Part shown: positions 44,441 through 53,736 of the stretch, piece by piece | Layout: every line of letters starts with the position of its first letter | How positions within the stretch are numbered: the stretch's first letter is position 1 | Source of the DNA: Mucilaginibacter gossypiicola | GTDB taxonomy: Bacteria; Bacteroidota; Bacteroidia; Sphingobacteriales; Sphingobacteriaceae | Assembly (NCBI RefSeq): GCF_900110105.1 | Contig: NZ_FOCL01000002.1 | Coordinates: 124,001-188,000, forward strand | DNA: 64,000 bases | Direction of reading: 5' to 3' | The notes under the pieces: model-generated | The model's input: only the letters and a program-made list of their open reading frames with translations | Databases searched by the model: none | Told to the model about the DNA's origin: nothing | Translations under genes and position numbers: made by a program

Positions 44441-44593
44441 CTTCATACGCTATTCCTGTCCTATAGCAGTTGAAACCACCTGGGTACATTGTTGTTTATC
44501 AGTATCATTTTGTAATCTTAAGTTTGTTTCAGCTTTTGAATAACACAAGCTGGTGCTCTTTTCGAAGAATGTGAGACTTTTAATTTACAAGTT

Positions 44594-45160
44594 ATGAAGG
44601 AACGACTAAAGTCCTATTTAGAAAAAAATCTGCCTATCGATACTGAGCAGTTGAACGCCATCATGGATCGTTTCACCTTTAAAGCTATTCCTAAAAATAC
44701 CATCCTGCTTTCAGCCGGAGATATTGCCAGGGATGTTTATTTTGTTTGCAAGGGAAGCATCAGGACCTATTATTACAGCAGGAACGATATGGAAAAAACA
44801 AGGTACGTAGGATTCGAGGAGTCCCTGGTCACCTCCATACCTAGTTTTATTTCGCAAAAGCCGTCAATAGAATATGTAGATACGCTGGAAGATTCTGAAG
44901 TTTGCGTCATCAGTCGGAGTGATTTTTACCAGCTAGTCGACGAGGTCCCCGCGTGGGCCCGGTTTTATGTAAGGCTGCTGGAAATTGCTTATCAATTTCA
45001 AAACGATAAGATTGCAGCCCTTACAACAGTTTCCGCAAAACAGCGATTTGATAATTTACTCAAAGAACATCCGCACTATTATCAGCGCCTGTCTAATCGT
45101 ATACTGGCTTCATATCTTGACATTAGAGAAGAAACGCTAAGCCGTTTGAAGTCAAAATAG
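44594..45160 (+). CDS. Crp/Fnr-family regulator, 188 aa
   Basis: A cNMP-binding-like barrel (about 18-130; NTILLSAGDIARDVYFVCKG, VGFEESLVTSIPSFISQKP) with a short C-terminal HTH (ILASYLDIREETLSRLKSK). It is of the same broad type as the 41961 gene. No adjacent gene is a clear target. Confidence 0.86.
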   Translation: MKERLKSYLEKNLPIDTEQLNAIMDRFTFKAIPKNTILLSAGDIARDVYFVCKGSIRTYYYSRNDMEKTRYVGFEESLVTSIPSFISQKPSIEYVDTLEDSEVCVISRSDFYQLVDEVPAWARFYVRLLEIAYQFQNDKIAALTTVSAKQRFDNLLKEHPHYYQRLSNRILASYLDIREETLSRLKSK

Positions 45161-45468
45161 AAGGGACAGTTGTTAGGAACATCTTTGAATGCCCCGCCTC
45201 TAAGCGTAACACAATTAGCTTCTATGTCTATCAAATTTAGGCTTTGAGTACACTTTACTTATTATGTGTATCACTCTCATGTCTGCCACCTTTGACTGTC
45301 TATATTCTTTTGATTCCTACACATTGTATGGAGAATAGGTGATTTGTAAAAATCGGATATGTGCCTGATAATTATCGAATTAACCTAAACTACTTTTTAT
45401 TAATCATATTCGGGCTTTTATTATTGATTGGACTGTTATTTGTATAACATTTGAACAACTGGGGACAA
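45161..45468. other. Gap without gene
   Basis: About 308 AT-rich bases. I find no coding frame, tRNA or strong hairpin; it must hold the promoter of the response-regulator gene that follows. Confidence 0.5.
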
Positions 45469-45831
45469 ATGGGAAAACGTGTATTGGTAATCGATGATGA
45501 TGAGGATATCCTGGAGATATTGAATATCGTATTTCAGGAAAACGGATATGATATCGTATTGTCAAATACTGGGGAGGCGGCTGAACATATCCGGGTCATT
45601 CAGCCGGATATCGTATTACTGGATGTGCGTATCGTCGGATCTGCTAAAAGTGGTCCTGAGATATGCAAGGAAATCAAATCTCAATTAGCAACCAGGCACC
45701 TGCCCGTATTGCTGATCTCTGCCGAAACTGATTTGGCCATGTTGGCTCAGGAATGTGGTGCTGATGCATACGTTGCCAAACCGTTTGATATTTTTCACCT
45801 GTTATCTCATGTAAAAGATTTTATATCTTAG
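45469..45831 (+). CDS. Single-domain response regulator (CheY-like)
   Basis: A 120-residue receiver domain with VIDDDEDI (acidic pocket), phosphoacceptor Asp in PDIVLLDVRI (about residue 52), Ser in LLISAE and Lys in YVAKPF. There is no output domain. Start at MGKRVLVIDDD, preceded by GGGGAC; an in-frame TTG lies at 45451. The DUF892 gene 20 bases downstream is probably co-transcribed. The kinase partner is unknown. Confidence 0.9.
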   Translation: MGKRVLVIDDDEDILEILNIVFQENGYDIVLSNTGEAAEHIRVIQPDIVLLDVRIVGSAKSGPEICKEIKSQLATRHLPVLLISAETDLAMLAQECGADAYVAKPFDIFHLLSHVKDFIS

Positions 45832-45851
45832 TTGTGTAAAAGCACAGGCAG

Positions 45852-46379
45852 ATGTCAGATCAACCAGAAAAATCGCGATCACCAAAACATATCAAATTAG
45901 GGTCAGAAAAACTAAAAATGTTCTTCGTTAATCACCTTAACCGGATCTATTTTGCCAAGGCCCACCTAGTTAAATGGCTACCTCAACTTAAGAACGAAGT
46001 GTCTTTCAACGACTTACAATTGGCCATTCAGGAGACTGTTGATGATGTTGAAAAGCAAATGGCCAGAATGGAGGTCATTTATGAATTGCTTGATGCGCCA
46101 ATTTCAAAAGGCAGTATTAATGGGTTAACAGGCCTGGTAGATGATGCTTTCGAGGCTATAAAGGAACAGAGGGGTGAAGCCGAACTGCGGGATATGTCAA
46201 TTATTTTTTATCTGCAAAACATCGAAAGCGTAGAGATGGCGTCATTCCAAGTGTTGCAAATGGCGGCGGTAAAGATTAAAAACAAACAGGTAAAGCAGTT
46301 GCTAAGAGAAAATTACGATGAAGCAAAAGCCGACCGTACACTCCTTCTGTTAATAGCGGCAAAGTACATTACCAAATAA
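45852..46379 (+). CDS. Ferritin-like DUF892 (YciE/YciF-type) protein
   Basis: A 175-residue all-helical protein with the DUF892 pattern: KLKMFFVNHLNRIYFAKAHL at about residues 21-40 and later long helices with carboxylates. YciE/YciF relatives are stress proteins with a ferritin-like four-helix bundle and possibly a di-iron site. It follows a CheY-like gene closely. Confidence 0.82.
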   Translation: MSDQPEKSRSPKHIKLGSEKLKMFFVNHLNRIYFAKAHLVKWLPQLKNEVSFNDLQLAIQETVDDVEKQMARMEVIYELLDAPISKGSINGLTGLVDDAFEAIKEQRGEAELRDMSIIFYLQNIESVEMASFQVLQMAAVKIKNKQVKQLLRENYDEAKADRTLLLLIAAKYITK

Positions 46380-46516
46380 TGTCCATATTGATTATTCAAT
46401 TAAGTGTGACATTAAATTAAAAGGTGTAATTGTGAGGTACTATAAAATGTTATTGAAAATTAGCCACCGAATGTAGAAGTTCAAACGGTGATTAAATTTT
46501 GCATATATAACTGCGG

Positions 46517-46885
46517 TTACATTGCGCTATGCATCACCGTTAGCCATTTATCACCGACTTTCGATAATACATGACTGGATCTGGCATTTAATGTCTCACC
46601 CGCTTTTTCCCCCGTTCCGATGGCGGTATATTCATTTACTACCAAAACTACTTGTCCTTCAAATTTCGCATGTGTTGTTTTGATGCTGATGCGTGACCAT
46701 CCCTGATCAATGATTCCGCTTAGAAGTTCAGCGATACCTGTTTTTCCTTGTACCGTAGAATACCCTACCAGAATGCTTTCCTCCGCATATAGATCCAATA
46801 ACTGATTGATGCCCGCATTCCAGGCTCGTTCATAGGATTGGTTAAAATCTTCGGCAATTGTTTGGGCACTATTTTCCTTTGTCAT
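46517..46885 (-). CDS. SnoaL-like/SgcJ-type NTF2-fold protein
   Basis: A 122-residue protein of the NTF2-like fold (SgcJ/EcaC type): RAWNAGINQLLDLYAEESIL (about 19-38) and a C-terminal SHVLSKVGDKWLTVMHSAM. These bind small hydrophobic ligands or are ketosteroid-isomerase-like; function not defined. A MBL-fold gene lies 86 bases upstream on the same strand. Confidence 0.85.
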   Translation of the reverse strand: MTKENSAQTIAEDFNQSYERAWNAGINQLLDLYAEESILVGYSTVQGKTGIAELLSGIIDQGWSRISIKTTHAKFEGQVVLVVNEYTAIGTGEKAGETLNARSSHVLSKVGDKWLTVMHSAM

Positions 46886-46971
46886 TTGCTTGTTTAATTT
46901 GTTTTGGTAAAATTAAGGTTGCCGAACCAAGGGCGGTTTGACCTAGGTCAAAAAACGTTAAGGGTTGTTAA

Positions 46972-47970
46972 CTAGCTCGCTTCATATAACTGCGGTGTCG
47001 AAAATGACATCGGTTTCCAGTCATAATCCTGCTTATAATCAGCAACAATGTAACCCAGGCCTGGCCATGGTAAGTGACAAGAGATAACGGGTGCCTTGCT
47101 TGCAGCCAATTGTTTCAGTATCCTTTGTCTTGTAGCGACGGCTTTATTAAAGTTAGTATCCCATTGTGTTCCCCACTCCGGGTGCGAAATCAATAAGGAC
47201 GTATGAACCAGGTCTACGATATGTTTGAGCTCGTGGTCGCCTGAAAATATCGTTAAACAAGGGTGACCGGGAGTATGACCTTCGGCTAATTCAGTTTTTA
47301 TGCACCCGAATAAGACCTCTCCAAATTCAAATAAAGCGAGTTTGTGGTTAATAGATTTGATTGTCTTTTTGGCGAGACTGACAGATGGCTCGCTCGACAC
47401 GGTATTTTTACTTTGCGAAAAATCAGGATTTTTAGACATCCAGAAATCGTGTTCCAATCGGGCTAAGGTGTAAGATGCATTTTTATAAACAAAGTCGCCG
47501 TTGTTGTCGAACAATCCACCAATATGATCTATATGCAGGTGCGTGATTAATATGTCTGTAATGCTATCCGGGTGAATGCCAACCGCGATCAAATTCTGGA
47601 GCAAACGGCCCGAATTGGGGCCCAGCCCTGATCCGCTGCCGGCATCTATAAGGATAGTTTTTCCTTCTTTGAAAATCACCAATACATTGATAGCCGCATC
47701 AATTTCGTCATTCGGCAGGAACTGGGAAGCAAGAGCTGTAGCGAGCAATTCATTGCCTATGCCCGGGGCGATAATTGGTTGTGCCGGCTTGATCAGTATA
47801 TGGCCGTCCGTAACGATCATCATTTCTAAATCTCCAGCTTTGAATTTCATATGGCCTGCTCCGTTGTTTTGAGTCCAGGCGCGGGCGCCTGCGGTTGCGC
47901 TGGCAAAAGTTGGGAGACCAGCGGCTATGGTCAGCAATCCCGTAGCTTTTAACAGTTGTCTTCGTTTCAT
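46972..47970 (-). CDS. Secreted MBL-fold metallo-hydrolase
   Basis: A 332-residue protein with an N-terminal KRRQLLKATGLLTIAAGLP signal resembling a Tat signal, though without twin Arg followed by the full consensus. The metal motif H144-L-H146-I-D148-H149 (THLHIDHIGG) is intact, and AEGHTPGHPCL gives the next His; typical of a lactonase or quorum-quenching type MBL hydrolase. It is divergent from an HxlR regulator with a probable binding site between. Confidence 0.88.
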   Translation of the reverse strand: MKRRQLLKATGLLTIAAGLPTFASATAGARAWTQNNGAGHMKFKAGDLEMMIVTDGHILIKPAQPIIAPGIGNELLATALASQFLPNDEIDAAINVLVIFKEGKTILIDAGSGSGLGPNSGRLLQNLIAVGIHPDSITDILITHLHIDHIGGLFDNNGDFVYKNASYTLARLEHDFWMSKNPDFSQSKNTVSSEPSVSLAKKTIKSINHKLALFEFGEVLFGCIKTELAEGHTPGHPCLTIFSGDHELKHIVDLVHTSLLISHPEWGTQWDTNFNKAVATRQRILKQLAASKAPVISCHLPWPGLGYIVADYKQDYDWKPMSFSTPQLYEAS

Positions 47971-48038
47971 AATAGCTTTTTGACCAAAAATATTTCCTTA
48001 TTATCTTTATCGCAATAATGCACTTTTTAGTAACCTAC

Positions 48039-48056
48039 ATACCAATAGTATACCAA
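48039..48056. promoter_or_regulatory. Tandem ATACCAA repeat in MBL/hxlR promoter
   Basis: ATACCAA at 48039-48045 and 48050-48056, offset by 11 bases (one helical turn). The same ATACCAA ends one arm of the HxlR dyad at 20169-20176. Likely HxlR site. Confidence 0.45.
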
Positions 48057-48085
48057 GCTGATAATCAGCAAATAAAAATGATATT

Positions 48086-48442
48086 ATGACATTAAAACGC
48101 TTCAATGATCCCATTTGTGCAGTTGACTATTCTTTTCAAAGGATAGGTGGCAAGTATAAAGGCCGTATCGTATGGTACTTAAACACGCATGAGGTATTAC
48201 GATATGGTCAGTTGCGAAAGATGCTTCCTGATATTACCCCCAAAATGATGACGCAAACATTGCGGGAGTTAGAGGAAGACGAGTTAGTCAGCCGAAAAGT
48301 ATACCATGAAGTGCCTCCGAAGGTTGAATATTCCCTAACGGATATCGGCAGGGAACTGATACCATTTATTAACTATCTGGAAGCATGGGGAAGTAAGCAA
48401 ATGGACAAAAAAAACATCGTTAAAAAAATAGAATGCGTTTAA
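48086..48442 (+). CDS. HxlR-family regulator
   Basis: A 118-residue HxlR winged helix: RIGGKYKGRIVWYLNTHEVL (about 17-36), TPKMMTQTLRELEEDELV, and a C-terminal EAWGSKQ helix. Divergent from an MBL-fold hydrolase gene; most likely its regulator. Cys near the N-terminus (CAVDY) could sense electrophiles, as known for some HxlR proteins. Confidence 0.9.
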   Translation: MTLKRFNDPICAVDYSFQRIGGKYKGRIVWYLNTHEVLRYGQLRKMLPDITPKMMTQTLRELEEDELVSRKVYHEVPPKVEYSLTDIGRELIPFINYLEAWGSKQMDKKNIVKKIECV

Positions 48443-48776
48443 GTGCATTGAATTATCCTCGTATTTTAAAATTTTCAATTTTCCGGTCGTTGACTCATCC
48501 TTGGACCTTTTAGCGATGTATGCGGAGGCGATTAATTCCCGCTCATTTCGTCCTCTTCCGAACCTGCATCTATTTATGTCTTGCCTATATTGCTATAGCC
48601 AAAACGGTATTGAAGCTCATATGCCACTGGTGTAGAAGTTAAGCAAATGTTTAGATTGAAATAATTGCCCTTTTGGTTGACTGAATTCCTTAGTTGGTTG
48701 ATTTGTAAAAATAGATTTAAAAATTTTATTCAAACTTGAATGGAGTCAATTAAATCTTAAACATTAATACCAGAAA
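48443..48776. other. Gap without gene
   Basis: About 334 bases between an HxlR gene and a secreted protein gene. No convincing coding frame or RNA seen. Confidence 0.5.
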
Positions 48777-49559
48777 ATGAAAAAATTAATTACAGGAATC
48801 GCGGCAGTTTTCATGCTGATTCAATCAACCTACGCTCAAAAGGCATCCTCTACAGCATTAAATTCAGGGAGTGCCTATCTCACACCTGAATTTAAGATCG
48901 GCGAAAAATACGGGACAATATTTTCACGAACGATCGCGCTAACAAGTGACAAATTCCAACCAGTTGTAGTTCGTATAAGCGGTACCGGAATTTATCAGGT
49001 GTCATCCGTTGATGAAAAGAAAACCACTTTTGATGCTGAATTTCTTTATGATGGACGTCCGGTGGACCACAGCAAATCGGGCATCACCGACGGAGGCAGA
49101 ACATTGATTTATAACGATAAACCGTATCTCAATACCGATGGAAGCGGTTTAGCCTACAATCCGTTTCTATGGGGCGATCCTCCGGCCCATCTCAAAAAGG
49201 GTGATAGCTGGGAATTGAACATTGCACAACCCTGGGAACTTGGAGGGCCTGGAAAAGAAACAGTAACGGTAATGAGCATTGATCCAGTCAACGCTACAGT
49301 AAAGCTGCGGCGCGAGGGCAATGGTACCGGTGCTTTTGCCGGTGATCACGCGGAAACTGAGATCTTGTTAGACGGAAAGCGCATACGCGTAAACATTAAT
49401 CCGGGTGATAACCACTGGGTGGGTTATGCGATTATACGGAGGGGCATTATTATTAGTGATGAACTTTTGGTCACAAGGCCGGTGACACTCACAGCCGAGA
49501 ATGTAAACCTTAATGCCAGTCAACGCCAATATATTTTACTGAATCAAATGGCAGATTAA
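48777..49559 (+). CDS. Secreted hypothetical protein, 260 aa
   Basis: Signal peptide ends STYAQ (about residue 20). The mature part is beta-rich, with DKFQPVVVRISGTGIYQVSS, GRPVDHSKSGITDGGRT and DPPAHLKKGDSWEL. It has no catalytic signature I know. Its position next to the LytS/LytR pair on the opposite strand (convergent) says nothing about role. Confidence 0.7.
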   Translation: MKKLITGIAAVFMLIQSTYAQKASSTALNSGSAYLTPEFKIGEKYGTIFSRTIALTSDKFQPVVVRISGTGIYQVSSVDEKKTTFDAEFLYDGRPVDHSKSGITDGGRTLIYNDKPYLNTDGSGLAYNPFLWGDPPAHLKKGDSWELNIAQPWELGGPGKETVTVMSIDPVNATVKLRREGNGTGAFAGDHAETEILLDGKRIRVNINPGDNHWVGYAIIRRGIIISDELLVTRPVTLTAENVNLNASQRQYILLNQMAD

Positions 49560-49622
49560 GTAGCTAAATCATGCGTTCCTATTTTTTTAACCAGCCATAT
49601 TGCCGGGGAAATTACTAACCGG

Positions 49623-50327
49623 TTATATGGTTAGGTTATTTAAATATCGGTTAAATGCTTCACGGTAGGTGCTGCCAATCGGCAATGATATCCCTGCTAT
49701 TACAACTTCACCGGATGAAATTTCCTGGATGTGCAGGGTGTTAATGATGTATGATAGGTGTATCCGCTTAAAATTATCCGGTAGCAGCAGCTCTATTTCT
49801 TTCATGCGTTTATAAACTAAATGTCTGCTTTCTCCCATATATAATCCCACATATTCCCGCTCTCCCCGGATATACCTGATATCCGCCAAGTAGATTTTTA
49901 ATAACTTACCGCTGCTCTTAACAAAAATATGTTCTCGCTCTCCCTGCCGATTAGTTTTATCGGAATGACTACCATGCGGGGCAGTAACCTTATCTACCGC
50001 CTCCAAAAAACGTTCGAATTCAATGGGCTTTAATAAATAGTCTACCACTTGATAATTAAAACTGTCAAGCGCGTATTCGGCATAGGCTGTCGTAAAAATA
50101 AATTTCTGTCGCTTGGGTAGGCAGGATGCAAGCTGCAAACCGGAGATCATTGGCATGTTTATATCCGTGAAGATAACGTCCACCTGCTGGCCTTTCAAAA
50201 ATTCCATCGCTTCAAGCGCATCAAAAAATTGCCCCATAAGAAATAGCGTGGGAGCTTTCTCTATGTAGCTCGCTAACAATTTCAACGCATTTGGCTCATC
50301 GTCAATAATAATGCAACTGATTTTCAT
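49623..50327 (-). CDS. LytTR-family response regulator
   Basis: A 234-residue regulator. The receiver has IIIDDE, D55 in IFTDINMP, T in IFTTAYAE and K in YLLKPIEF. The LytTR DNA-binding domain (about 135-232) has FVKSSGKLLKIYLADIRYI and FKRIHLSYIIN. Its gene overlaps the upstream kinase gene by 26 bases, which marks a cognate pair. Confidence 0.92.
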   Translation of the reverse strand: MKISCIIIDDEPNALKLLASYIEKAPTLFLMGQFFDALEAMEFLKGQQVDVIFTDINMPMISGLQLASCLPKRQKFIFTTAYAEYALDSFNYQVVDYLLKPIEFERFLEAVDKVTAPHGSHSDKTNRQGEREHIFVKSSGKLLKIYLADIRYIRGEREYVGLYMGESRHLVYKRMKEIELLLPDNFKRIHLSYIINTLHIQEISSGEVVIAGISLPIGSTYREAFNRYLNNLTI

Positions 50328-51345
50328 AAATTGGAATCATAAGTTCTACAAGGAAAATATCGTTTTCGGATTTGAAATTAAGATCATAGTTGTCACCATA
50401 ATATAATGTTAGGCGTTTGCGCAGGTTTTGAATACCGGTTTGGGTGCTTTCTTTTTCACCAAGAATTCGGTGAATCTTATTGCGCGTGCTAAAATACAGG
50501 TTGCCGTCATTGACAGTCAGGTTGATTTGTGCCATATTATCTTCCCTTCGTCGGTCTATACCATGTTTAAAAATATTTTCTGTCATTGGCAATAACAAAA
50601 GTGGTGGTATCAGCACATCTTCTATTTCACCGATTACAGTGAAGTCGATCTGCATAGCATAACGTAAACGAATGCTCTCCAATTCCATATAGCTTTTTAA
50701 TAAAGTAATCTCATCAATTAGAAATACTTTTTCTTTCCGGCTTTCTTCGATAAAATAGCGAATAATGGAAGATAGCCGCGCGATCAGAACCGCAGATTGA
50801 GGAGCTTCATTTTGAATAATGTAATAAATATTGTTCAGCGTGTTGAATAGAAAATGAGGCTGAACCTGATGTTTCAGCATTTGTAACTCTGTTTGAACCT
50901 GCTCGATCTTAATTTCAGCATGACGCGCATTCAATTGATAGTAATCTATCGCCAGGCGAAAAATGATGCTGAATATGAAAATTACAATGAAACTAAACGA
51001 CGTGTAAATAAAAAGGTTAACCGATAATGGCACCCGTTTTACCGCAAAGAAGGCGTTAAAAACTGCATTGACTGCAATGACCCTGATAATGATCGTAGTT
51101 AGCAGCAATACAAAAACCCAACACACGTATTTGAATATTTTATGTTGGTAATAAAACCTGGGCAATAAAATGTAAGCGTTTGTATAAAGAATGATCGGGT
51201 AGAAAAATACCAGCATAGCCGCGTCACTCAGCGATTCTGCTACGGAGTCGTACTGAAGATTTGAGATAAAGGAGGATATGAAAATTATGATCCAAACTAA
51301 AAGCTGTAATTTCCAGGTCAGACCTTTTTTTAATATTAATACCAC
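50302..51345 (-). CDS. LytS/YehU-type sensor histidine kinase
   Basis: A 347-residue membrane kinase starting with GTG. Four membrane helices (about residues 8-135) precede the His_kinase domain with QVQPHFLFNTLNNIYYII, where His is the phosphoacceptor, and the HATPase N-box region TENIFKHGID. Typical Bacteroidota YehU-like kinase paired with LytTR regulators. Signal unknown. The upstream gap of about 465 bases carries the promoter. Confidence 0.9.
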   Translation of the reverse strand: MVLILKKGLTWKLQLLVWIIIFISSFISNLQYDSVAESLSDAAMLVFFYPIILYTNAYILLPRFYYQHKIFKYVCWVFVLLLTTIIIRVIAVNAVFNAFFAVKRVPLSVNLFIYTSFSFIVIFIFSIIFRLAIDYYQLNARHAEIKIEQVQTELQMLKHQVQPHFLFNTLNNIYYIIQNEAPQSAVLIARLSSIIRYFIEESRKEKVFLIDEITLLKSYMELESIRLRYAMQIDFTVIGEIEDVLIPPLLLLPMTENIFKHGIDRRREDNMAQINLTVNDGNLYFSTRNKIHRILGEKESTQTGIQNLRKRLTLYYGDNYDLNFKSENDIFLVELMIPIYENQLHYY

Positions 51346-51810
51346 GTTTACTTAAGATACCCGAAAATAAATAAAAGTTAAGTCGCATTTTTTTTTATTC
51401 AATGCGTTGGCAGAATATTTAAACGAAATGTATCGAGAATCTTATTATACTATTCATTCTTTCCAATTTTATCTATATCGGAGATTTAATAGCGCTTACA
51501 TCATAGCTTACAGTCGCACAGCATTGGTTCATTGGAGGTATTCATTATTATTTTTAGTCGAAACGGGTAAAAAGCGCAGCTAAGGTCTTGCCGTATTCTT
51601 TTTTTGGAGTACGCCAATAGACTACGGCATAATGGCTTGGCGCGTTCCTCACCAACCCACCCTCCGGGACTTATTCCGTTTCCTTTTGGCTATGAGCCGG
51701 CACTTCCTATGGCTTTCTTTTTTCCCTTTTTCTTTTAAAAATTATCAAGAAAAGCAAAGCGAGATAAGGAAAGCAAAACAGATTTATTCATTTATTAAAG
51801 AACAAAAATT
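51346..51810. other. Gap without gene, upstream of ssb
   Basis: The right half (about 51590-51700) is GC-richer than the surrounding bases and pyrimidine-rich after 51700, followed by an A-rich leader before the ssb ATG. I see no credible coding frame. It may be the left border of the mobile module; no repeat was found to prove it. Confidence 0.5.
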
Positions 51811-52209
51811 ATGTTATTCACAGGAAGAATTACCGCAGACGCTCAAACAAGGACAGTTTCAGGCGACAAACAAGTAACCAATTTTACCGTAGCCCTGAAC
51901 CAACGCTACAAAACCAAAGCGGGTGAAAAAAAGGAAAAGACCGCATTTGTAAACTGCTCATACTGGGTAAACCCCGGTTTGGCCGTGTACCTCACGAAAG
52001 GCGCTATTGTTGAAATTTCAGGATGGGTTGAAGCACAAACATGGGAAAACCGTGATGGCAAAGTACAGGCTGATCTGGTTTGCTCGGTTGATACTGTTAA
52101 GCTGTTTGGCAACACCACCGCAAAGGCTGCTGACAAAACAGAAGAAAAAAAGGCGCAATCGAAAAAGGCGGTTGCGGGTGGCGAGGAAGATGATGATTTG
52201 CCATTCTAA
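51811..52209 (+). CDS. ssb: Single-stranded DNA-binding protein
   Basis: A 132-residue SSB with one OB fold: MLFTGRITADAQTRTVSGDK, VTNFTVALNQRYK, then KGAIVEISGWVEAQTW. The C-terminus is acidic with the terminal EEDDDLPF that binds replication partners. It is a mobile-element type SSB heading the PRTRC module, and probably supports transfer or replication of the element. Confident family call. Confidence 0.93.
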   Translation: MLFTGRITADAQTRTVSGDKQVTNFTVALNQRYKTKAGEKKEKTAFVNCSYWVNPGLAVYLTKGAIVEISGWVEAQTWENRDGKVQADLVCSVDTVKLFGNTTAKAADKTEEKKAQSKKAVAGGEEDDDLPF

Positions 52210-52289
52210 TACAAATACCCCACCCTGTACGCAGAGTGTGGGTTACTTCCAAATTCATCAATATAGTTATCACAAAAACATTGCTCATC

Positions 52290-52655
52290 ATGAAAAATGA
52301 TTTTGATGCCAAACACCTGCTAGACAAATGGGAAGCCATCGGGAAAAAAAACAGGTGGATAAGAGAAGCCCATGACCCTGCATTTGACAAATATATGTTA
52401 GTGAGGTGCGCAACCGCTGCTGAATTGGAAGCGGGTTTAAAGCAAGGCAATTGGTGCCTCGGGCAAGGTTTCCACTTCAAAAACCTATGCTTTATCAATC
52501 AGATAGACGGTGGTGACGAATGGCTCACCATCAAGGACGATTACGCCTTTGAAAGTTTCACTTTCAGCCGAATTATTGAACGTGGCGAGTTTAAGGACTA
52601 TCTGCAACGGCTGCTGAACGCTACCAAAGAACAGTGTATCAATTTAGAATATTAA
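52290..52655 (+). CDS. Hypothetical, mobile-element type, 121 aa
   Basis: Starts MKNDFDAKHLLDKWEAIG; the frame opens further upstream but without start evidence. Aromatic-rich, with GNWCLGQGFHFKNLCFINQI and a SRIIERGEFKDYL helix. No family recognised; it sits between ssb and PRTRC genes and is probably part of the same transcript. Confidence 0.7.
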   Translation: MKNDFDAKHLLDKWEAIGKKNRWIREAHDPAFDKYMLVRCATAAELEAGLKQGNWCLGQGFHFKNLCFINQIDGGDEWLTIKDDYAFESFTFSRIIERGEFKDYLQRLLNATKEQCINLEY

Positions 52656-52659
52656 GCAC

Positions 52660-52905
52660 ATGAGCCAGTTAACCAATAAAACAGAGCGAAAAGCCATCAA
52701 AGTGATAGCGAACACCCTGCGCTTTTTCCAAGACACCAACCTGTTGTTTGTCAGTGCGGAAGATGCTTTTGCAATTAGGCACGCCGAGATAATGCTGCGG
52801 GCGGTCATTGAAAGCAACGGGTATAAAGACTACTATAAAAAAGGAAAAGGAACTAAAATTTTAAAAGACAAGAAACCAAAATATCATGCAAACGAACTTT
52901 TTTGA
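52660..52905 (+). CDS. Hypothetical, mobile-element type, 81 aa
   Basis: A small basic helical protein with AIKVIANTLRFFQDTNLL and a Lys-rich tail. Starts 4 bases after the previous stop and overlaps the PRTRC E start by 20 bases, so it is firmly in the operon. No family recognised. Confidence 0.7.
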   Translation: MSQLTNKTERKAIKVIANTLRFFQDTNLLFVSAEDAFAIRHAEIMLRAVIESNGYKDYYKKGKGTKILKDKKPKYHANELF

Positions 52906-53509
52906 ACATATCACCGCCCTTGAATTTCAGGGCGCATTAAACCTCAATCTCATTAAAGATGCCGAGGGATTATTAACCGTTTCTGTTTACCTGCCAAACG
53001 CCACAGCTGACACCGCAGGAAATGTCATACCGCCAATGATTCTAAAAGGCAATCCTGCGGAATTGGGTGAGGGTTTTTTTGGAGCGATTGCTGCTCCCGT
53101 TAAACAAACTGCAAGCCTTTTCGCAAACATGGATGCCTATCAGCAAAGTCTGAAAAAAGCTGCCGAAAATTCAAAAGCCGAACTGGATAAAAAGAATAAA
53201 GCAAACAAAGCCAAGACCACAACCGCATCAGCAACCGATACCGACGACGATGATGAACAGGATGAAACTGAAAACCTGTTCTCTGTGCAAGAAAACGAGC
53301 AAAAGATACTGGCAGAAAAGAAAAAACGCTACGCTACCGTATTAGAGCAAGTGGCGGAATTAAGCAAAGTATTTAAATATGACGAGGCAATCAGTCTGTT
53401 GCAAACCTGTGCCGACTACTTGGAAAAAGCAGAGGAAATCAACGCAAAAGGCGCGGAACTGCAAAAGCATAAAGACAGATACGAAGCATTCATAAATGAT
53501 TTAGCCTAA
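52886..53509 (+). CDS. PRTRC system protein E
   Basis: A 207-residue protein. The N-terminal MQTNFFEHITALEFQGALN and LPPMILKGNPAELGEGFF-like region match the PRTRC system protein E family. A Lys/Ala-rich linker and acidic patch (TDTDDDDEQDETE, about 112-124) separate a C-terminal coiled segment (about 130-205). Its biochemical role is unknown. It is first of the E-C-F-B-ThiF set and starts inside the previous gene. Confidence 0.88.
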   Translation: MQTNFFEHITALEFQGALNLNLIKDAEGLLTVSVYLPNATADTAGNVIPPMILKGNPAELGEGFFGAIAAPVKQTASLFANMDAYQQSLKKAAENSKAELDKKNKANKAKTTTASATDTDDDDEQDETENLFSVQENEQKILAEKKKRYATVLEQVAELSKVFKYDEAISLLQTCADYLEKAEEINAKGAELQKHKDRYEAFINDLA

Positions 53510-53518
53510 AATACTATC

Positions 53519-53734
53519 ATGGAAATTACAACTATCAGCAGAGTATTCCTGCATAAAAATAACGGTCAGGAAGTGCGATTGGCAGACCCCGGCATACACC
53601 TTACCAAAGAGGACGTTCGGAATTTTTACGCCAGTATTTACCCCATACTAACCACCGCCAAAATACGAGGCCCCGAATTTAAGGACGACGAAATGCAGTT
53701 CCATTTTGAAACCACAATGGGAACGAAAGGCTAA
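53519..53734 (+). CDS. PRTRC system protein C (ubiquitin-like candidate)
   Basis: A 71-residue protein with MEITTISRVFLHKNNG, LTKEDVRNFYASIYP and a beta-strand end. This is the PRTRC system protein C family, which, as I recall, Pfam places in the prokaryotic ubiquitin-like family (not verified here). Length and beta-alpha-beta pattern fit a beta-grasp fold. The chain ends TKG, so the last residue is glycine, exposed without need for processing. That is what an E1-like ThiF protein would adenylate. Neighbours E, F, B and ThiF support a joint function. Confidence 0.85.
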   Translation: MEITTISRVFLHKNNGQEVRLADPGIHLTKEDVRNFYASIYPILTTAKIRGPEFKDDEMQFHFETTMGTKG

Positions 53735-53736
53735 AC

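Noticed and set aside
51632..51877. 81-codon frame before and into ssb
   Set aside because: Low-complexity, Phe- and Lys-rich, overlaps the clear ssb start.
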